Source of the DNA: an uncultured Clostridia bacterium
GTDB taxonomy: Bacteria; Bacillota; Clostridia; Christensenellales; Borkfalkiaceae
Direction of reading: 5' to 3'
Assembly (NCBI GenBank): GCA_934247855.1
Contig: CAKQKA010000023.1
Coordinates: 1-19,207 of the forward strand
DNA: 19,207 nucleotides
The notes beneath the pieces were generated by a model. It searched no databases, was not told where the DNA came from, and worked only from the letters and a program-made list of their open reading frames with translations. Within the stretch, counting starts at the first letter, position 1, and the number at the start of each line of letters is the position of its first letter. The position numbers and the translations under genes were made by a program. Positions 7,662 through 15,038 of the stretch are shown here, one piece after another.

Positions 7662-7683
7662 GCGACGAGCCGCTGTTCGTCGC
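7662..7683 (-). promoter_or_regulatory. Perfect hairpin immediately upstream of the nahK ribosome site
   Basis: GCGACGA pairs perfectly with TCGTCGC across an 8-base loop. The stem ends one base before the TAAGGAG ribosome site (7654-7660), so in the nahK mRNA leader it could influence ribosome access or mRNA stability. There is no T run, so it is not a terminator. Confidence 0.6.
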
Positions 7684-7698
7684 GGTTTCTTTTTCATT

Positions 7699-7727
7699 AT
7701 TATATTACATTTTACTTTTAATGTAAA
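7699..7727 (-). promoter_or_regulatory. nahK-galE promoter with embedded inverted repeat
   Basis: On the minus strand TTTACA (7722-7727) and TATAAT (7699-7704) are separated by 17 bases, close to consensus. A 7-base inverted repeat TTACATT / AATGTAA at 7705-7726 fills the spacer and overlaps the -35 box, a position suited to a repressor operator for a sugar operon. The promoter is well supported; the operator is inference. Confidence 0.78.
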
Positions 7728-7856
7728 TTCATTTTCGATTGTTTTTGCGCCCGCGTTCGGATTTTTCACTTTTTGTGTCTTTTAGTGAATCGGATAAGGT
7801 TTTATGGAAAAATCATTTTGTACGCTATTAAAAACATTACTTTTCGTATAAATGCC

Positions 7857-7885
7857 GATAATCGACCTATAGGGCAACTTTTTAG
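7857..7885 (+). repeat. Dispersed 28-bp repeat, copy 6
   Basis: GATAATCGACCTATAG, GG, CAACTTTTTAG, with left flank AAATGCC as in other copies. It lies between the divergent nahK and rny promoters, about 140 bases before the rny -35 box. Confidence 0.87.
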
Positions 7886-8022
7886 AAAATTGAATTAGTA
7901 TTTTTATGTGTTACGGTGTATTTTTGCCACGCTTTTTTGCGTTTTTTAAGCGCTTGAGATAAGTTTTTTTAAATTGCAGGTCAAAAGGTTGCAAAAAAGT
8001 AAAATTCAAAATGCTATAACGA

Positions 8023-8051
8023 TTGACTTTTGTGTAATAATGTTATAGAAT
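8023..8051 (+). promoter_or_regulatory. Sigma-70 type promoter of rny
   Basis: TTGACT at 8023-8028 and TAGAAT at 8046-8051 with a 17-base spacer. The predicted start near 8058 gives a leader of about 130 bases before the rny ATG. Confidence 0.78.
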
Positions 8052-8112
8052 AGTAAACGATAGAAATTATATGCGACGGTCCCAATAGGGTGAAAGTGTT
8101 TGGCTGCAATAT

Positions 8113-8140
8113 TAAAAAGTGCGGCTATAGCACCGTTATC
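8113..8140 (-). repeat. Dispersed repeat, copy 7 (degenerate) in the rny leader
   Basis: On the minus strand: GATAACGGTGCTATAG, CC, GCACTTTTTA. By eye about 20 of 28 positions match copy 5, including GATAA, TATAG and the terminal CTTTTTA. It would be transcribed in antisense orientation within the rny leader. Confidence 0.55.
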
Positions 8141-8189
8141 GTGCCGTCTTGATATATTTTTATACACATATTCATTAGGGAGATAATAA

Positions 8190-9803
8190 ATGATAACTAT
8201 CGGACTTAGCTCCCTGTTTCTTGGCGCAGTCGACGTGACTGTGACGATTATTGCGGCTGTACTCGCCCTTGCGGCGGGCGTCGCCGTCGGTATTTTTGCA
8301 GGTAGTAAAATACTGCAAAAGAAGCGCGAAAGCAAAATCGGATCGACTGAAGCCGTCGTGGCAAAGATGAAAGAAGACGCCGAAACCGAATGCAAGCGTC
8401 TTAAAAAAGAAGCCATACTCGAAGCAAAGGAACAGGATCTAAAAATGCGCAACGATTTCGAACGTGAATCGAGAGAAAAACGTTCGGAACTGCAAAAAAT
8501 GGAACAAAGATTGGTTCAGAAAGACGAAGTTCTTAACAAAAAAGACGCAAATCTTTTAAAGAAGAACGAAGAGGTCGAAGAACAAAAACGCAACCTCGAA
8601 AAGAAGTCCAACGAGATCAATGCTTTGAAAGAAAAAGTCGAAAAACAGCACGAACTTATGATTGCCGAACTTGAAAAAGTGGCGCAACTCAGTAAGGAAG
8701 AGGCTAAAACGCAGATTATGGAATCGGTTCAGGAGGAAGCCCGCAGAGACAGCGCGGTAACCGTCCGCCGAATCGAAGAAGAAGCGAAAGACGAGGCTGA
8801 AAAGAAAGCCAAAGAGATTATAAGCCTTGCAATTCAGCGTTGTTGTACGGATCACGCATCCGAAATAACCGTTTCTGTCGTTCCGCTGCCCAACGACGAT
8901 ATGAAAGCTCGTATCATCGGGCGCGAAGGCAGAAACATCCGCGCGTTAGAGAACGCAACGGGTGTTGAGGTCGTCGTAGACGATACTCCCGAAGTCGTAA
9001 TTCTTTCGGGATTCGATCCCGTCCGCCGCGAAGTTGCCAGGTTGTCGCTTGAAAAACTTATATCGGACGGAAGAATTCACCCCGCGCGTATCGAAGAAAC
9101 CGTTGAAAAGACGGCTAAAGAGCTCGATCAAAAAATTAAAGAGGCGGGCGAAGCCGCGATGTTCGACTGCGGCTTGTTCGGTATTCATCCCGAACTTATC
9201 AAACTCCTCGGCAGGCTTAAATACAGAACGAGTTATGGTCAGAACGTGCTGCAACATTCTATCGAAGTTTCGTACCTTGCGGGGCTTATGGCGCAGGAAC
9301 TCGGCGTTGACGTTAACCTTGCCAAGCGCGGAGGACTCCTCCACGATATAGGTAAAGCGGTCGATCACGAGGTTGAAGGCACGCACATTCAAATCGGTAC
9401 CGATCTTGCCAAGAAGTATAAAGAGAATAAAAACGTAGTAAACTGTATACAGGCACACCACGGCGACGTGGAACCGAGAACTATCGAAGCCGTGCTCGTT
9501 GCTGCGGCGGACGCTATTTCGGGTGCTCGTCCCGGTGCAAGAAGAGAAACCAGCACCAATTACGTCAAACGTCTCGAATCGCTTGAAAGCATCGGCTCGA
9601 GTTTTAACGGCGTCGATAAATGCTATGCCATACAGGCAGGCAGAGAGATCCGCGTTATAGTCAAGCCCGAACAGATCGACGACGTTAAGGCTATGTATCT
9701 CGCCAAGGATATCGCCAAGAAGATCGAAAGCGAACTCGAATATCCCGGTCAGATCAAGGTCAATGTTATCAGGGAATCGCGCGCGGTAGAATACGCTAAA
9801 TAA
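8190..9803 (+). CDS. rny: Ribonuclease Y
   Basis: The membrane-anchored endoribonuclease that initiates mRNA decay in many Bacillota. The 537-residue product is full length. Residues about 14-36 form the N-terminal transmembrane anchor. Residues about 45-215 are a Glu/Lys-rich coiled coil. The KH RNA-binding domain follows, with the GREGRNIR loop at 244-251. The HD phosphohydrolase domain carries LLHDIGKAVDHE with His385/Asp386 as metal ligands, followed by HHGD and DAISGARPGARRE. The ATG at 8190 has AGGGAG at 8177-8182. The gene has its own promoter and a strong terminator, so it is probably monocistronic. The leader holds a degenerate repeat copy and possible RNA structure. Confidence 0.97.
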   Translation: MITIGLSSLFLGAVDVTVTIIAAVLALAAGVAVGIFAGSKILQKKRESKIGSTEAVVAKMKEDAETECKRLKKEAILEAKEQDLKMRNDFERESREKRSELQKMEQRLVQKDEVLNKKDANLLKKNEEVEEQKRNLEKKSNEINALKEKVEKQHELMIAELEKVAQLSKEEAKTQIMESVQEEARRDSAVTVRRIEEEAKDEAEKKAKEIISLAIQRCCTDHASEITVSVVPLPNDDMKARIIGREGRNIRALENATGVEVVVDDTPEVVILSGFDPVRREVARLSLEKLISDGRIHPARIEETVEKTAKELDQKIKEAGEAAMFDCGLFGIHPELIKLLGRLKYRTSYGQNVLQHSIEVSYLAGLMAQELGVDVNLAKRGGLLHDIGKAVDHEVEGTHIQIGTDLAKKYKENKNVVNCIQAHHGDVEPRTIEAVLVAAADAISGARPGARRETSTNYVKRLESLESIGSSFNGVDKCYAIQAGREIRVIVKPEQIDDVKAMYLAKDIAKKIESELEYPGQIKVNVIRESRAVEYAK

Positions 9804-9816
9804 TTGTGAACTTTAT

Positions 9817-9855
9817 GGGACGTTTTCCAATACTCGGCGAACGTCCCGTTTTTTA
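9817..9855 (+). terminator. Intrinsic terminator of rny
   Basis: GGGACGTT pairs perfectly with AACGTCCC around a 15-base loop and is followed by GTTTTTT. It starts 13 bases after the rny stop codon. Confidence 0.9.
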
Positions 9856-9878
9856 ACCGAATACCCGCAATATGAGCG

Positions 9879-9907
9879 GATAAAGCGCTTATTGCCCGAT
9901 TATATTA
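9879..9907 (+). repeat. Dispersed repeat, copy 8 (degenerate) upstream of uvrC
   Basis: GATAAAGCGCTTATTG, CC, CGATTATATTA. By eye about 20 of 28 positions agree with copy 5, with GATAA, CTTAT and GCCCGA preserved. It lies directly before the tandem AAAGGAAAT sites of uvrC. It could be an eroded copy or a chance resemblance. Confidence 0.45.
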
Positions 9908-9938
9908 AAGGAAATCGATGTAAAAATAAAGGAAATTC

Positions 9939-11756
9939 ATGCGAGCCGATCTTGAGAGTAAAATAAGATTGTTGCCCACAAACCCGGGCGTTTACGTTAT
10001 GCTCGGGCAGGACGGAGAGATTATCTACGTCGGCAAGGCGAAAAATCTTAAAAACAGAGTAACTCAATATTTTTACGACAACGTAAAGACGGAAAAAGTC
10101 ATGGCGATGGTTTCTAACATTGCCGACTTTTATTATATCATTACGCGGTCGGAGGCAGACGCGCTCTCGCTTGAAAACAATCTTATTAAAAAGAATAAGC
10201 CGAAATACAACATTCTTTTAAAAGACGATAAGACTTATCCGTCCATTCGTATAGATTTAAGGAAAGATTTTCCGTATTTCGAGGTGGTAAGACGTATCAG
10301 GCATGACGGCGCAAAATATTTCGGCCCGTTTATGGCGGGCGTTAACGCCGCGGAGATTGTAGATATCATAAACTGCACCTTTCTTTTGCGCAGTTGCACT
10401 ATGCCGATTGACGAGAATACCCGCAAGCGCGAGTGTTTAGAGTACCACATCAAACGCTGCCTTGCGCCGTGTAACGGGCGTTGCTCCAAGGAGGAATACC
10501 GCGAACGCGTGAACGCCGCACTTGATTTTCTGGCGGGCAACGACGATGAAGCCGAGCATATTCTTACCGAAAAAATGAATCTTTTCGCCGAAGCCGAGGA
10601 GTTCGAGCTTGCCATATCTTACCGCGAAAAGATTAAAAGTTTACGAAAAGTAACCGAGAAAAAGATTACCTCGCTCAACCGCTTTATTTCCTGCGACATA
10701 ATCGCTCTTGCGACCGATAACATTCATTCGGCTATCAACGTTCTTGTAACGCGCGGCGGAAGAATGCAGGGCGGTAAATATTTTGCGTTCGAGGACGCGT
10801 CCGAAAGTCCCGGCGAGTGCGTTGAACAGTTTATAATGCGGTTTTACGACAAAAACAATCAGCTGCCCGACGAGATTTTAACCAATATAGATTTTGAAAA
10901 CGTTTCGCTGTTAGAGAATTATTTCAAAGAAAATCACAACAAAAAGGTCAATATATTGTGCCCGAAGCAGGGCGTGCGCCGTCAACTTGTGCAAATGGCG
11001 GAGGTCAACGCCAACGATTATCTCGAAAAATCGGTGGATAAAATCAGGCATAAGGACGATATGACCATACTTGCGTGCAATCGCTTGCAGTCCGTGCTTG
11101 CTTTGAGCAAATATCCTAAGCGTATCGAGTGTTACGATATTTCAAACATTTCGGGCGTGGATAAGGTCGGTTCGATGATCGTGTTCATCGACGGCGTGAA
11201 AAGTCCCGAAGAATATCGCCGTTTCCGCATAAAAACGGTTGAGGGCGCGGACGATTTTGCAAGTCTGAAAGAGGTGCTGTCGCGAAGAATCGCAAGGCTT
11301 TCCACCGATCCCGAACGTTTTCCCAAGCCCGATCTCGTCGTTATCGACGGCGGCAAGGGGCAACTTTCAGCGGTAAAAGAGGTTTTCGACGAGGCAGGTT
11401 TTGACGTCGATCTTATCTCGCTTGCTAAAAAACAGGAAGAGGTGTTCATCGTGAATGCCGAAAACCCTGTTTTGCTTGAGCGGCGCGATTACGCTTTACG
11501 CTTGTTGCAGCGTATAAGAGACGAGGCTCACAGGTTCGCCATAACCTACCACCGCAGTTTACATTTAAAAAGGAGTTTTGCACAGGAACTTTCCGCAATA
11601 CACGGGCTTGGCAAAAAACGTATCGACGCGCTGCTTGCAAAGTTCGGCAGCGTTGCCGAAATCGCTTCCGCTACGGTAGAAGAACTTGCCGAAACAGATG
11701 GGGTGGGCGAGGTACAGGCGAAACTTATTTACGACCATTTTAACAGCGGCGAGTAA
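9939..11756 (+). CDS. uvrC: Excinuclease ABC subunit C
   Basis: The dual-incision nuclease of nucleotide excision repair, acting with UvrA and UvrB at DNA lesions. The 605 residues cover the whole family. The N-terminal GIY-YIG nuclease has GVYVM at 17-21, YVGKAKNLKNR at 30-40 (catalytic Arg40) and later Glu80/Asn81. Cys153, Cys166, Cys174 and Cys178 match the four-cysteine pattern reported to bind a 4Fe-4S cluster. A UVR motif follows near 205-240, then the RNase H-like nuclease (CYDISNISG, VIDGGKGQL, RDEAHRFAI) and two C-terminal helix-hairpin-helix motifs (IHGLGKKRIDALLAKFG, TDGVGEVQAKLIY). The ATG at 9939 is preceded by AAAGGA at 9928-9933. No strong promoter is visible after the rny terminator. 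It probably heads the run uvrC-hprK-alr-rsmD/coaD. Confidence 0.97.
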   Translation: MRADLESKIRLLPTNPGVYVMLGQDGEIIYVGKAKNLKNRVTQYFYDNVKTEKVMAMVSNIADFYYIITRSEADALSLENNLIKKNKPKYNILLKDDKTYPSIRIDLRKDFPYFEVVRRIRHDGAKYFGPFMAGVNAAEIVDIINCTFLLRSCTMPIDENTRKRECLEYHIKRCLAPCNGRCSKEEYRERVNAALDFLAGNDDEAEHILTEKMNLFAEAEEFELAISYREKIKSLRKVTEKKITSLNRFISCDIIALATDNIHSAINVLVTRGGRMQGGKYFAFEDASESPGECVEQFIMRFYDKNNQLPDEILTNIDFENVSLLENYFKENHNKKVNILCPKQGVRRQLVQMAEVNANDYLEKSVDKIRHKDDMTILACNRLQSVLALSKYPKRIECYDISNISGVDKVGSMIVFIDGVKSPEEYRRFRIKTVEGADDFASLKEVLSRRIARLSTDPERFPKPDLVVIDGGKGQLSAVKEVFDEAGFDVDLISLAKKQEEVFIVNAENPVLLERRDYALRLLQRIRDEAHRFAITYHRSLHLKRSFAQELSAIHGLGKKRIDALLAKFGSVAEIASATVEELAETDGVGEVQAKLIYDHFNSGE

Positions 11757-11804
11757 TCGCCGGCTTGCGGTTTAACCGCCCCCCATAAGGTTGTTGAAAT
11801 ACTT

Positions 11805-11834
11805 GATAATCGACCTATAGACCGACATTTATAG
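11805..11834 (+). repeat. Dispersed 28-bp repeat, copy 9, abutting the hprK ribosome site
   Basis: GATAATCGACCTATAG, AC, CGACATTTATAG. Its last bases run into the hprK Shine-Dalgarno AGAGGA. The first 27 bases are identical to the copy inside ylbJ. Confidence 0.88.
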
Positions 11835-11845
11835 AGGAAAAACTT

Positions 11846-12805
11846 ATGAACAAGAAGAATAAGAACGTAGAAAAACCGATTGAAAGAGTTGTCAGTTGCG
11901 ACGAATTCGCCGAGCAGCTCGGGCTTGAAACCATTTACCGCGGACGGAACGATATCGTGATATCCGATATAAGCGTATCGCGCCCGGGGTTGCAACTTGC
12001 CGGGTATTTCGAACATTTCGCCGCGGACAGGGTTCAGGTTATCGGCAATGCGGAGCGTGAGTTTTTAAAGGTTATGCCCGCACAGTCCAAAAATGCCGTA
12101 CTCGATAAATTATTCGGCAGTAAAATTCCATGCCTTATAATCGCGCGCAATCTCAAAACCGATCCCGATCTGGTCGCGTATGCGGAAAAATATTCTTGTC
12201 CGCTGTTCCGTTCGTCGTCGATCACCACCGTGCTTATTCACGACCTTATGATTTATTTTAACGAACTGCTTGCGCCAGAAACGGTAATTCACGGCGTTTT
12301 GCTCGACATTTCGGGTGTGGGCGTGCTTATAACGGGTAAAGCGGGCGTGGGTAAAAGCGAAACCGCGTTGGATCTTATTTCGCGCGGGCACCGTCTTGTT
12401 GCGGACGATACCGTTCTTATCAAAAACAACGGCGAAATTCTCGTCGGTTATTGCCCGAGTAAGATCAAATATTATATGGAAGTGCGCGGAATAGGCATAA
12501 TCAACGTTAAAAACATGTTCGGTCCGGGCGCGATTCGTCCGGAAAAAACGGTTGAACTTGTTATCGAGCTCGTGCATTGGAACGAACTCAGCGATATCGA
12601 CCGTTTGGGCGACGAGCGTCAGACAACCGATATTCTCGGTATGAACGTGCCTAAACTTATTATTCCCGTAAGTCCCGGTCGTAACATTCCTATTATTATC
12701 GAAACGGCTGCGCGCAAATTCCGCCTTGAAGAATTCGGTTATTCGGCTATAGACGAACTGCTCAGCACTGCTTTTTCCAAAACCGATAAAAAATCGGGCG
12801 ATTAA
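11846..12805 (+). CDS. hprK: HPr kinase/phosphorylase
   Basis: The bifunctional sensor enzyme that phosphorylates and dephosphorylates HPr on Ser46, controlling carbon catabolite repression and sugar PTS flux in Bacillota. The 319-residue product is full length. Its less conserved N-terminal domain spans about 1-140. The kinase domain has IHGVLLDISG with conserved His149, Walker A GKAGVGKS at 164-171, VADD with Asp187/Asp188, the family signature MEVRGIGIINVKNMFG at 211-226, and ERQTTDILG then PVSPGRN near the C-terminus. The ATG at 11846 has AGAGGA just upstream (about 11833-11838). It follows uvrC by 89 bases that include a repeat copy touching the ribosome site, and precedes an alanine racemase-like gene by 65 bases. 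Confidence 0.97.
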   Translation: MNKKNKNVEKPIERVVSCDEFAEQLGLETIYRGRNDIVISDISVSRPGLQLAGYFEHFAADRVQVIGNAEREFLKVMPAQSKNAVLDKLFGSKIPCLIIARNLKTDPDLVAYAEKYSCPLFRSSSITTVLIHDLMIYFNELLAPETVIHGVLLDISGVGVLITGKAGVGKSETALDLISRGHRLVADDTVLIKNNGEILVGYCPSKIKYYMEVRGIGIINVKNMFGPGAIRPEKTVELVIELVHWNELSDIDRLGDERQTTDILGMNVPKLIIPVSPGRNIPIIIETAARKFRLEEFGYSAIDELLSTAFSKTDKKSGD

Positions 12806-12870
12806 GTTTTTTTGTTGCTCGGGTACGTCTAAGAGGTTATACGGCATACTATATGTTACAAGTGTAGATT

Positions 12871-13902
12871 ATGGCGTATTTAACCGAGATTGTCGAAAAT
12901 GCGTTTTTGCGCGATTATTCGCCCAAAGCGTTTATAAACTTAACCGTACTTAAACAAAACGTTGAAAACATTAAGGGTGTTGTCGGCACGAAGCTGTGCG
13001 CGGTGGTTAAAGCCGACGCGTACGGGCATGGTCTGTGTCGTGTCGCCGAAGAAATTCAGCCGCTTGTCGACAGATTTGCCGTGGCAAGTTTGTATGATGC
13101 GAGTTCTTTGCGGATTGCCGGTGTAGAAAAGCCGATAATTTGCCTTTTGCCTGTTGCGGATATCGCCGCCGCCGTAAGGTGGGGTGTGGAAATATCGGTT
13201 ATCGACTGCGAAGATTTTGAACGAATTATTAGTTTCGTGCAGGCGACGGGGGAAAAACCCTCGATTCATTTTGCGGTCAATACGGGTATGAACAGGTTCG
13301 GGTATGACCGGACGATCGTTTTAAAAAACGACGTTTTGCGCGCCGAAAAACTCGGTCTTAACGTTGTCGGCGTGTTTTCGCATTTTTATAATTCTGCCGA
13401 TTACGAAAGTACCCGCAGGCAGTATAAAAAATTTGAATACTTTGCAGAAACGGTAAAAAATATTTTTCCCGACGCGCTTGCTCATATTGCGGCAAGCGGG
13501 ACTGCGGGGTACGGCGAATTTAACGCCGATATGGTTCGAATCGGAATGCTGATGTACGGCTATAAGCCCGTTAACGGCACTTTCAGCGTAAATCCCGTAA
13601 TGAAAGTTTTTGCATATTCAGGGCAGTGCCGCCATGTTGCAAGCGGTTCGAACTTACTGTACGGAGACTATAAAATAGAAAGCGATGAAGATATCTCTTT
13701 GCTGTCTTACGGCTATTTTGACGGATTGGACGATTATCTCGGTTTAAACGGCAGTTGTATGAACATAACCGCGGTAAAAGGGCGTTCTCGATTGGTTGAA
13801 GTAAGCAAAAATCTTGAAAATATTGCAGCCGCTAACGGCAATGGAATCTACAAAACGCTTATACAGCTCGGGCGCGTGCGCGAGAAAATGTATTATAAAT
13901 AA
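12871..13902 (+). CDS. alr: Alanine racemase-like PLP enzyme with a shortened C-terminal domain
   Basis: Predicted to be a fold-type III PLP enzyme of the alanine racemase family, interconverting L- and D-alanine for peptidoglycan. AVVKADAYGHG carries Lys47, the PLP lysine. NTGMNRFGY, FSHF, AASGTAGYG and VRIGMLMYGY (Arg223) follow the family order of the TIM-barrel domain. In the C-terminal domain NLLYGDY (Tyr264) could supply the second catalytic base, LSYGYFDGL replaces the usual GYADG region, and GSCMNIT replaces CMDQ. At 343 residues it is some 25-50 shorter than usual, with the loss in the C-terminal beta domain after residue 300. The ATG at 12871 follows an in-frame stop by one codon and has no clear Shine-Dalgarno site. 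Family membership is secure; racemase activity is less so. Confidence 0.8.
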   Translation: MAYLTEIVENAFLRDYSPKAFINLTVLKQNVENIKGVVGTKLCAVVKADAYGHGLCRVAEEIQPLVDRFAVASLYDASSLRIAGVEKPIICLLPVADIAAAVRWGVEISVIDCEDFERIISFVQATGEKPSIHFAVNTGMNRFGYDRTIVLKNDVLRAEKLGLNVVGVFSHFYNSADYESTRRQYKKFEYFAETVKNIFPDALAHIAASGTAGYGEFNADMVRIGMLMYGYKPVNGTFSVNPVMKVFAYSGQCRHVASGSNLLYGDYKIESDEDISLLSYGYFDGLDDYLGLNGSCMNITAVKGRSRLVEVSKNLENIAAANGNGIYKTLIQLGRVREKMYYK

Positions 13903-13920
13903 GCATGAAAATATGAATCT

Positions 13921-13949
13921 TTGTTGTGAAAACGTCGAAATATTATATA
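13921..13949 (+). promoter_or_regulatory. Weak promoter candidate before rsmD-coaD
   Basis: TTGTTG at 13921-13926 and TATATA at 13944-13949 with a 17-base spacer. Both boxes deviate from consensus, and the gene may simply be cotranscribed with the upstream genes. Confidence 0.35.
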
Positions 13950-13968
13950 TTTTTAACAAAAGGAAAAT

Positions 13969-14976
13969 ATGCGAATTATTGCCGGTAAATATAAAGGAAG
14001 AAAATTAAGCGAATTTGAGGGCGAAAGCGTTCGTCCTACGTCCGACCGCGCGAGGGAGGGGCTGTTTTCGGTAATTCAGTTCGAAATAGCGGGCAGTCGT
14101 TTTCTTGACGGATTCAGCGGTAGCGGCGCAGTCGGAATAGAGGCATTGTCGCGCGGGGCGAAAGAGGTGGTTTTTACCGATTCGTCAAGAACATCCTGCG
14201 AGCTTACAAGGAAAAATTTAAAACTCGTCGGCGAAAGCGCAAAAGTTTTAAATATTGACTGCGTGAAATATTTGTCGGATACATGCGAAAAATTCGATAT
14301 AGTTTTTCTCGATCCGCCGTATAAGTCCGAGGACGGGTTAACTGCACTTAAAATAATAGGAAAACGCGAAGTTTTAAACGACGGCGGACTTGCTGTAATC
14401 GAACGCGGATGTGCCGTTAATCAACCTATAGACGGGCTTTTTATTGAAAAACATAAAAAATACGGCATTGCGGAATTTGCATTTTACCGTAAAACAGATA
14501 AAAAAACATGCGTGTTCGCCGGAAGTTTCGATCCCGTTACCAACGGGCATGTTCAGGTCGTGAAGCAGGCAAAGGCGATTTACGATAACGTAATCGTAGC
14601 GCTCGGCAAAAACGAAAACAAGCAGTATACTTTCGATAAATTTACAAGGCTTAAAATGCTTGAAGCTGCTTTTTCCGGAATTGAAGGCGTTGCCGTAACA
14701 GATTTTGACGGTTTGCTCGTAGATTTTCTCAAATCGAAACGCGTTACCGATAACGTTCGCGGAATTAGAAACGATGAAGATATGGCGTATGAAGAGAAAA
14801 TGTACGACTATAACAAAAAACTTTATCCGGAAATAAAAAACGTGTATTTGTACGCCGAAGGCGATTTTTGCGCTATCAGTTCAACCAAAATTCGCGAAAT
14901 GCTTAAAAACGGGGAGGACGTTTCGGCGTATCTCCCGGAAGAAGTTGCGCGTATTGCGACGGCATATCTTAAATAA
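13969..14976 (+). CDS. rsmD-coaD: RsmD-CoaD fusion: 16S rRNA G966 N2-methyltransferase and phosphopantetheine adenylyltransferase
   Basis: One uninterrupted 335-codon frame joins two enzymes that are usually separate neighbouring genes. Residues 1-178 match RsmD, which methylates G966 (E. coli numbering) of 16S rRNA: IIAGKYKGRKL, VRPTSDRAREGLFS, the SAM loop FLDGFSGSGAVGIEALSRG and catalytic DPPY at 115-118. Residues 181-335 match CoaD, which makes dephospho-CoA: VFAGSFDPVTNGH with nucleotidyltransferase His194, RGIRNDEDMAYE at 264-275 and ISSTKIRE at 303-310. Both halves are nearly normal length. The linker is only about YRKTDKKTC. AAGGA at about 13959-13964 precedes the ATG. The internal GTG at 14512 (codon 182) has no ribosome site, so a single polypeptide is likely. 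Residues 150-159 are encoded by a repeat copy. Confidence 0.93.
   Translation: MRIIAGKYKGRKLSEFEGESVRPTSDRAREGLFSVIQFEIAGSRFLDGFSGSGAVGIEALSRGAKEVVFTDSSRTSCELTRKNLKLVGESAKVLNIDCVKYLSDTCEKFDIVFLDPPYKSEDGLTALKIIGKREVLNDGGLAVIERGCAVNQPIDGLFIEKHKKYGIAEFAFYRKTDKKTCVFAGSFDPVTNGHVQVVKQAKAIYDNVIVALGKNENKQYTFDKFTRLKMLEAAFSGIEGVAVTDFDGLLVDFLKSKRVTDNVRGIRNDEDMAYEEKMYDYNKKLYPEIKNVYLYAEGDFCAISSTKIREMLKNGEDVSAYLPEEVARIATAYLK
14416..14443 (+). repeat. Dispersed repeat, copy 10, inside the RsmD coding region
   Basis: GTTAATCAACCTATAG, AC, GGGCTTTTTA, with left flank GTGCC. It differs from the consensus at a few sites but keeps the two-block structure. It is read in frame as VNQPIDGLFI (codons 150-159), in a loop between IERG and the C-terminal KYG strand of RsmD. 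Coding-sequence chance similarity cannot be fully excluded. Confidence 0.65.
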
Positions 14977-15016
14977 TACTTGTAATTTATTAGGTTTTTT
15001 GCATTTTTCTTAGCGT

Positions 15017-15038
15017 AAACTTGAGTTAAAACAAGTTT
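15017..15038. terminator. Weak hairpin between convergent rsmD-coaD and ylbJ
   Basis: AAACTTG pairs with CAAGTTT across an 8-base loop, followed by a few T residues on the + strand. It touches the ylbJ stop codon at 15038. It could terminate the rsmD-coaD transcript, but the stem is AT-rich and short. Confidence 0.4.

Larger units (their letters stand above)
7649..8189. other. Divergent control region between nahK and rny
   Basis: A 541-base spacer without a convincing gene. From left to right it holds the nahK Shine-Dalgarno site and a leader hairpin, the nahK promoter with an inverted repeat, about 120 AT-rich bases, repeat copy 6, more AT-rich sequence with short T runs, the rny promoter, and the rny leader containing a degenerate repeat copy. 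A short arm pair TTCACT/AGTGAA at 7765-7789 is too weak to call. Confidence 0.65.

Noticed and set aside
8006..8452. A minus-strand open frame covering the rny leader and 5' end
   Set aside because: It overlaps the rny promoter and the conserved rny start, and has no ribosome site or recognisable domain.
12110..12847. A 245-codon open frame on the minus strand opposite hprK
   Set aside because: It is entirely antisense to a well-conserved gene and has no plausible ribosome site or domain.
14496..14515. Programmed frameshifting at the A-run in the RsmD-CoaD junction
   Set aside because: The zero frame is open through both domains, and the A-run is not aligned with codons as a classical slippery heptamer would need.
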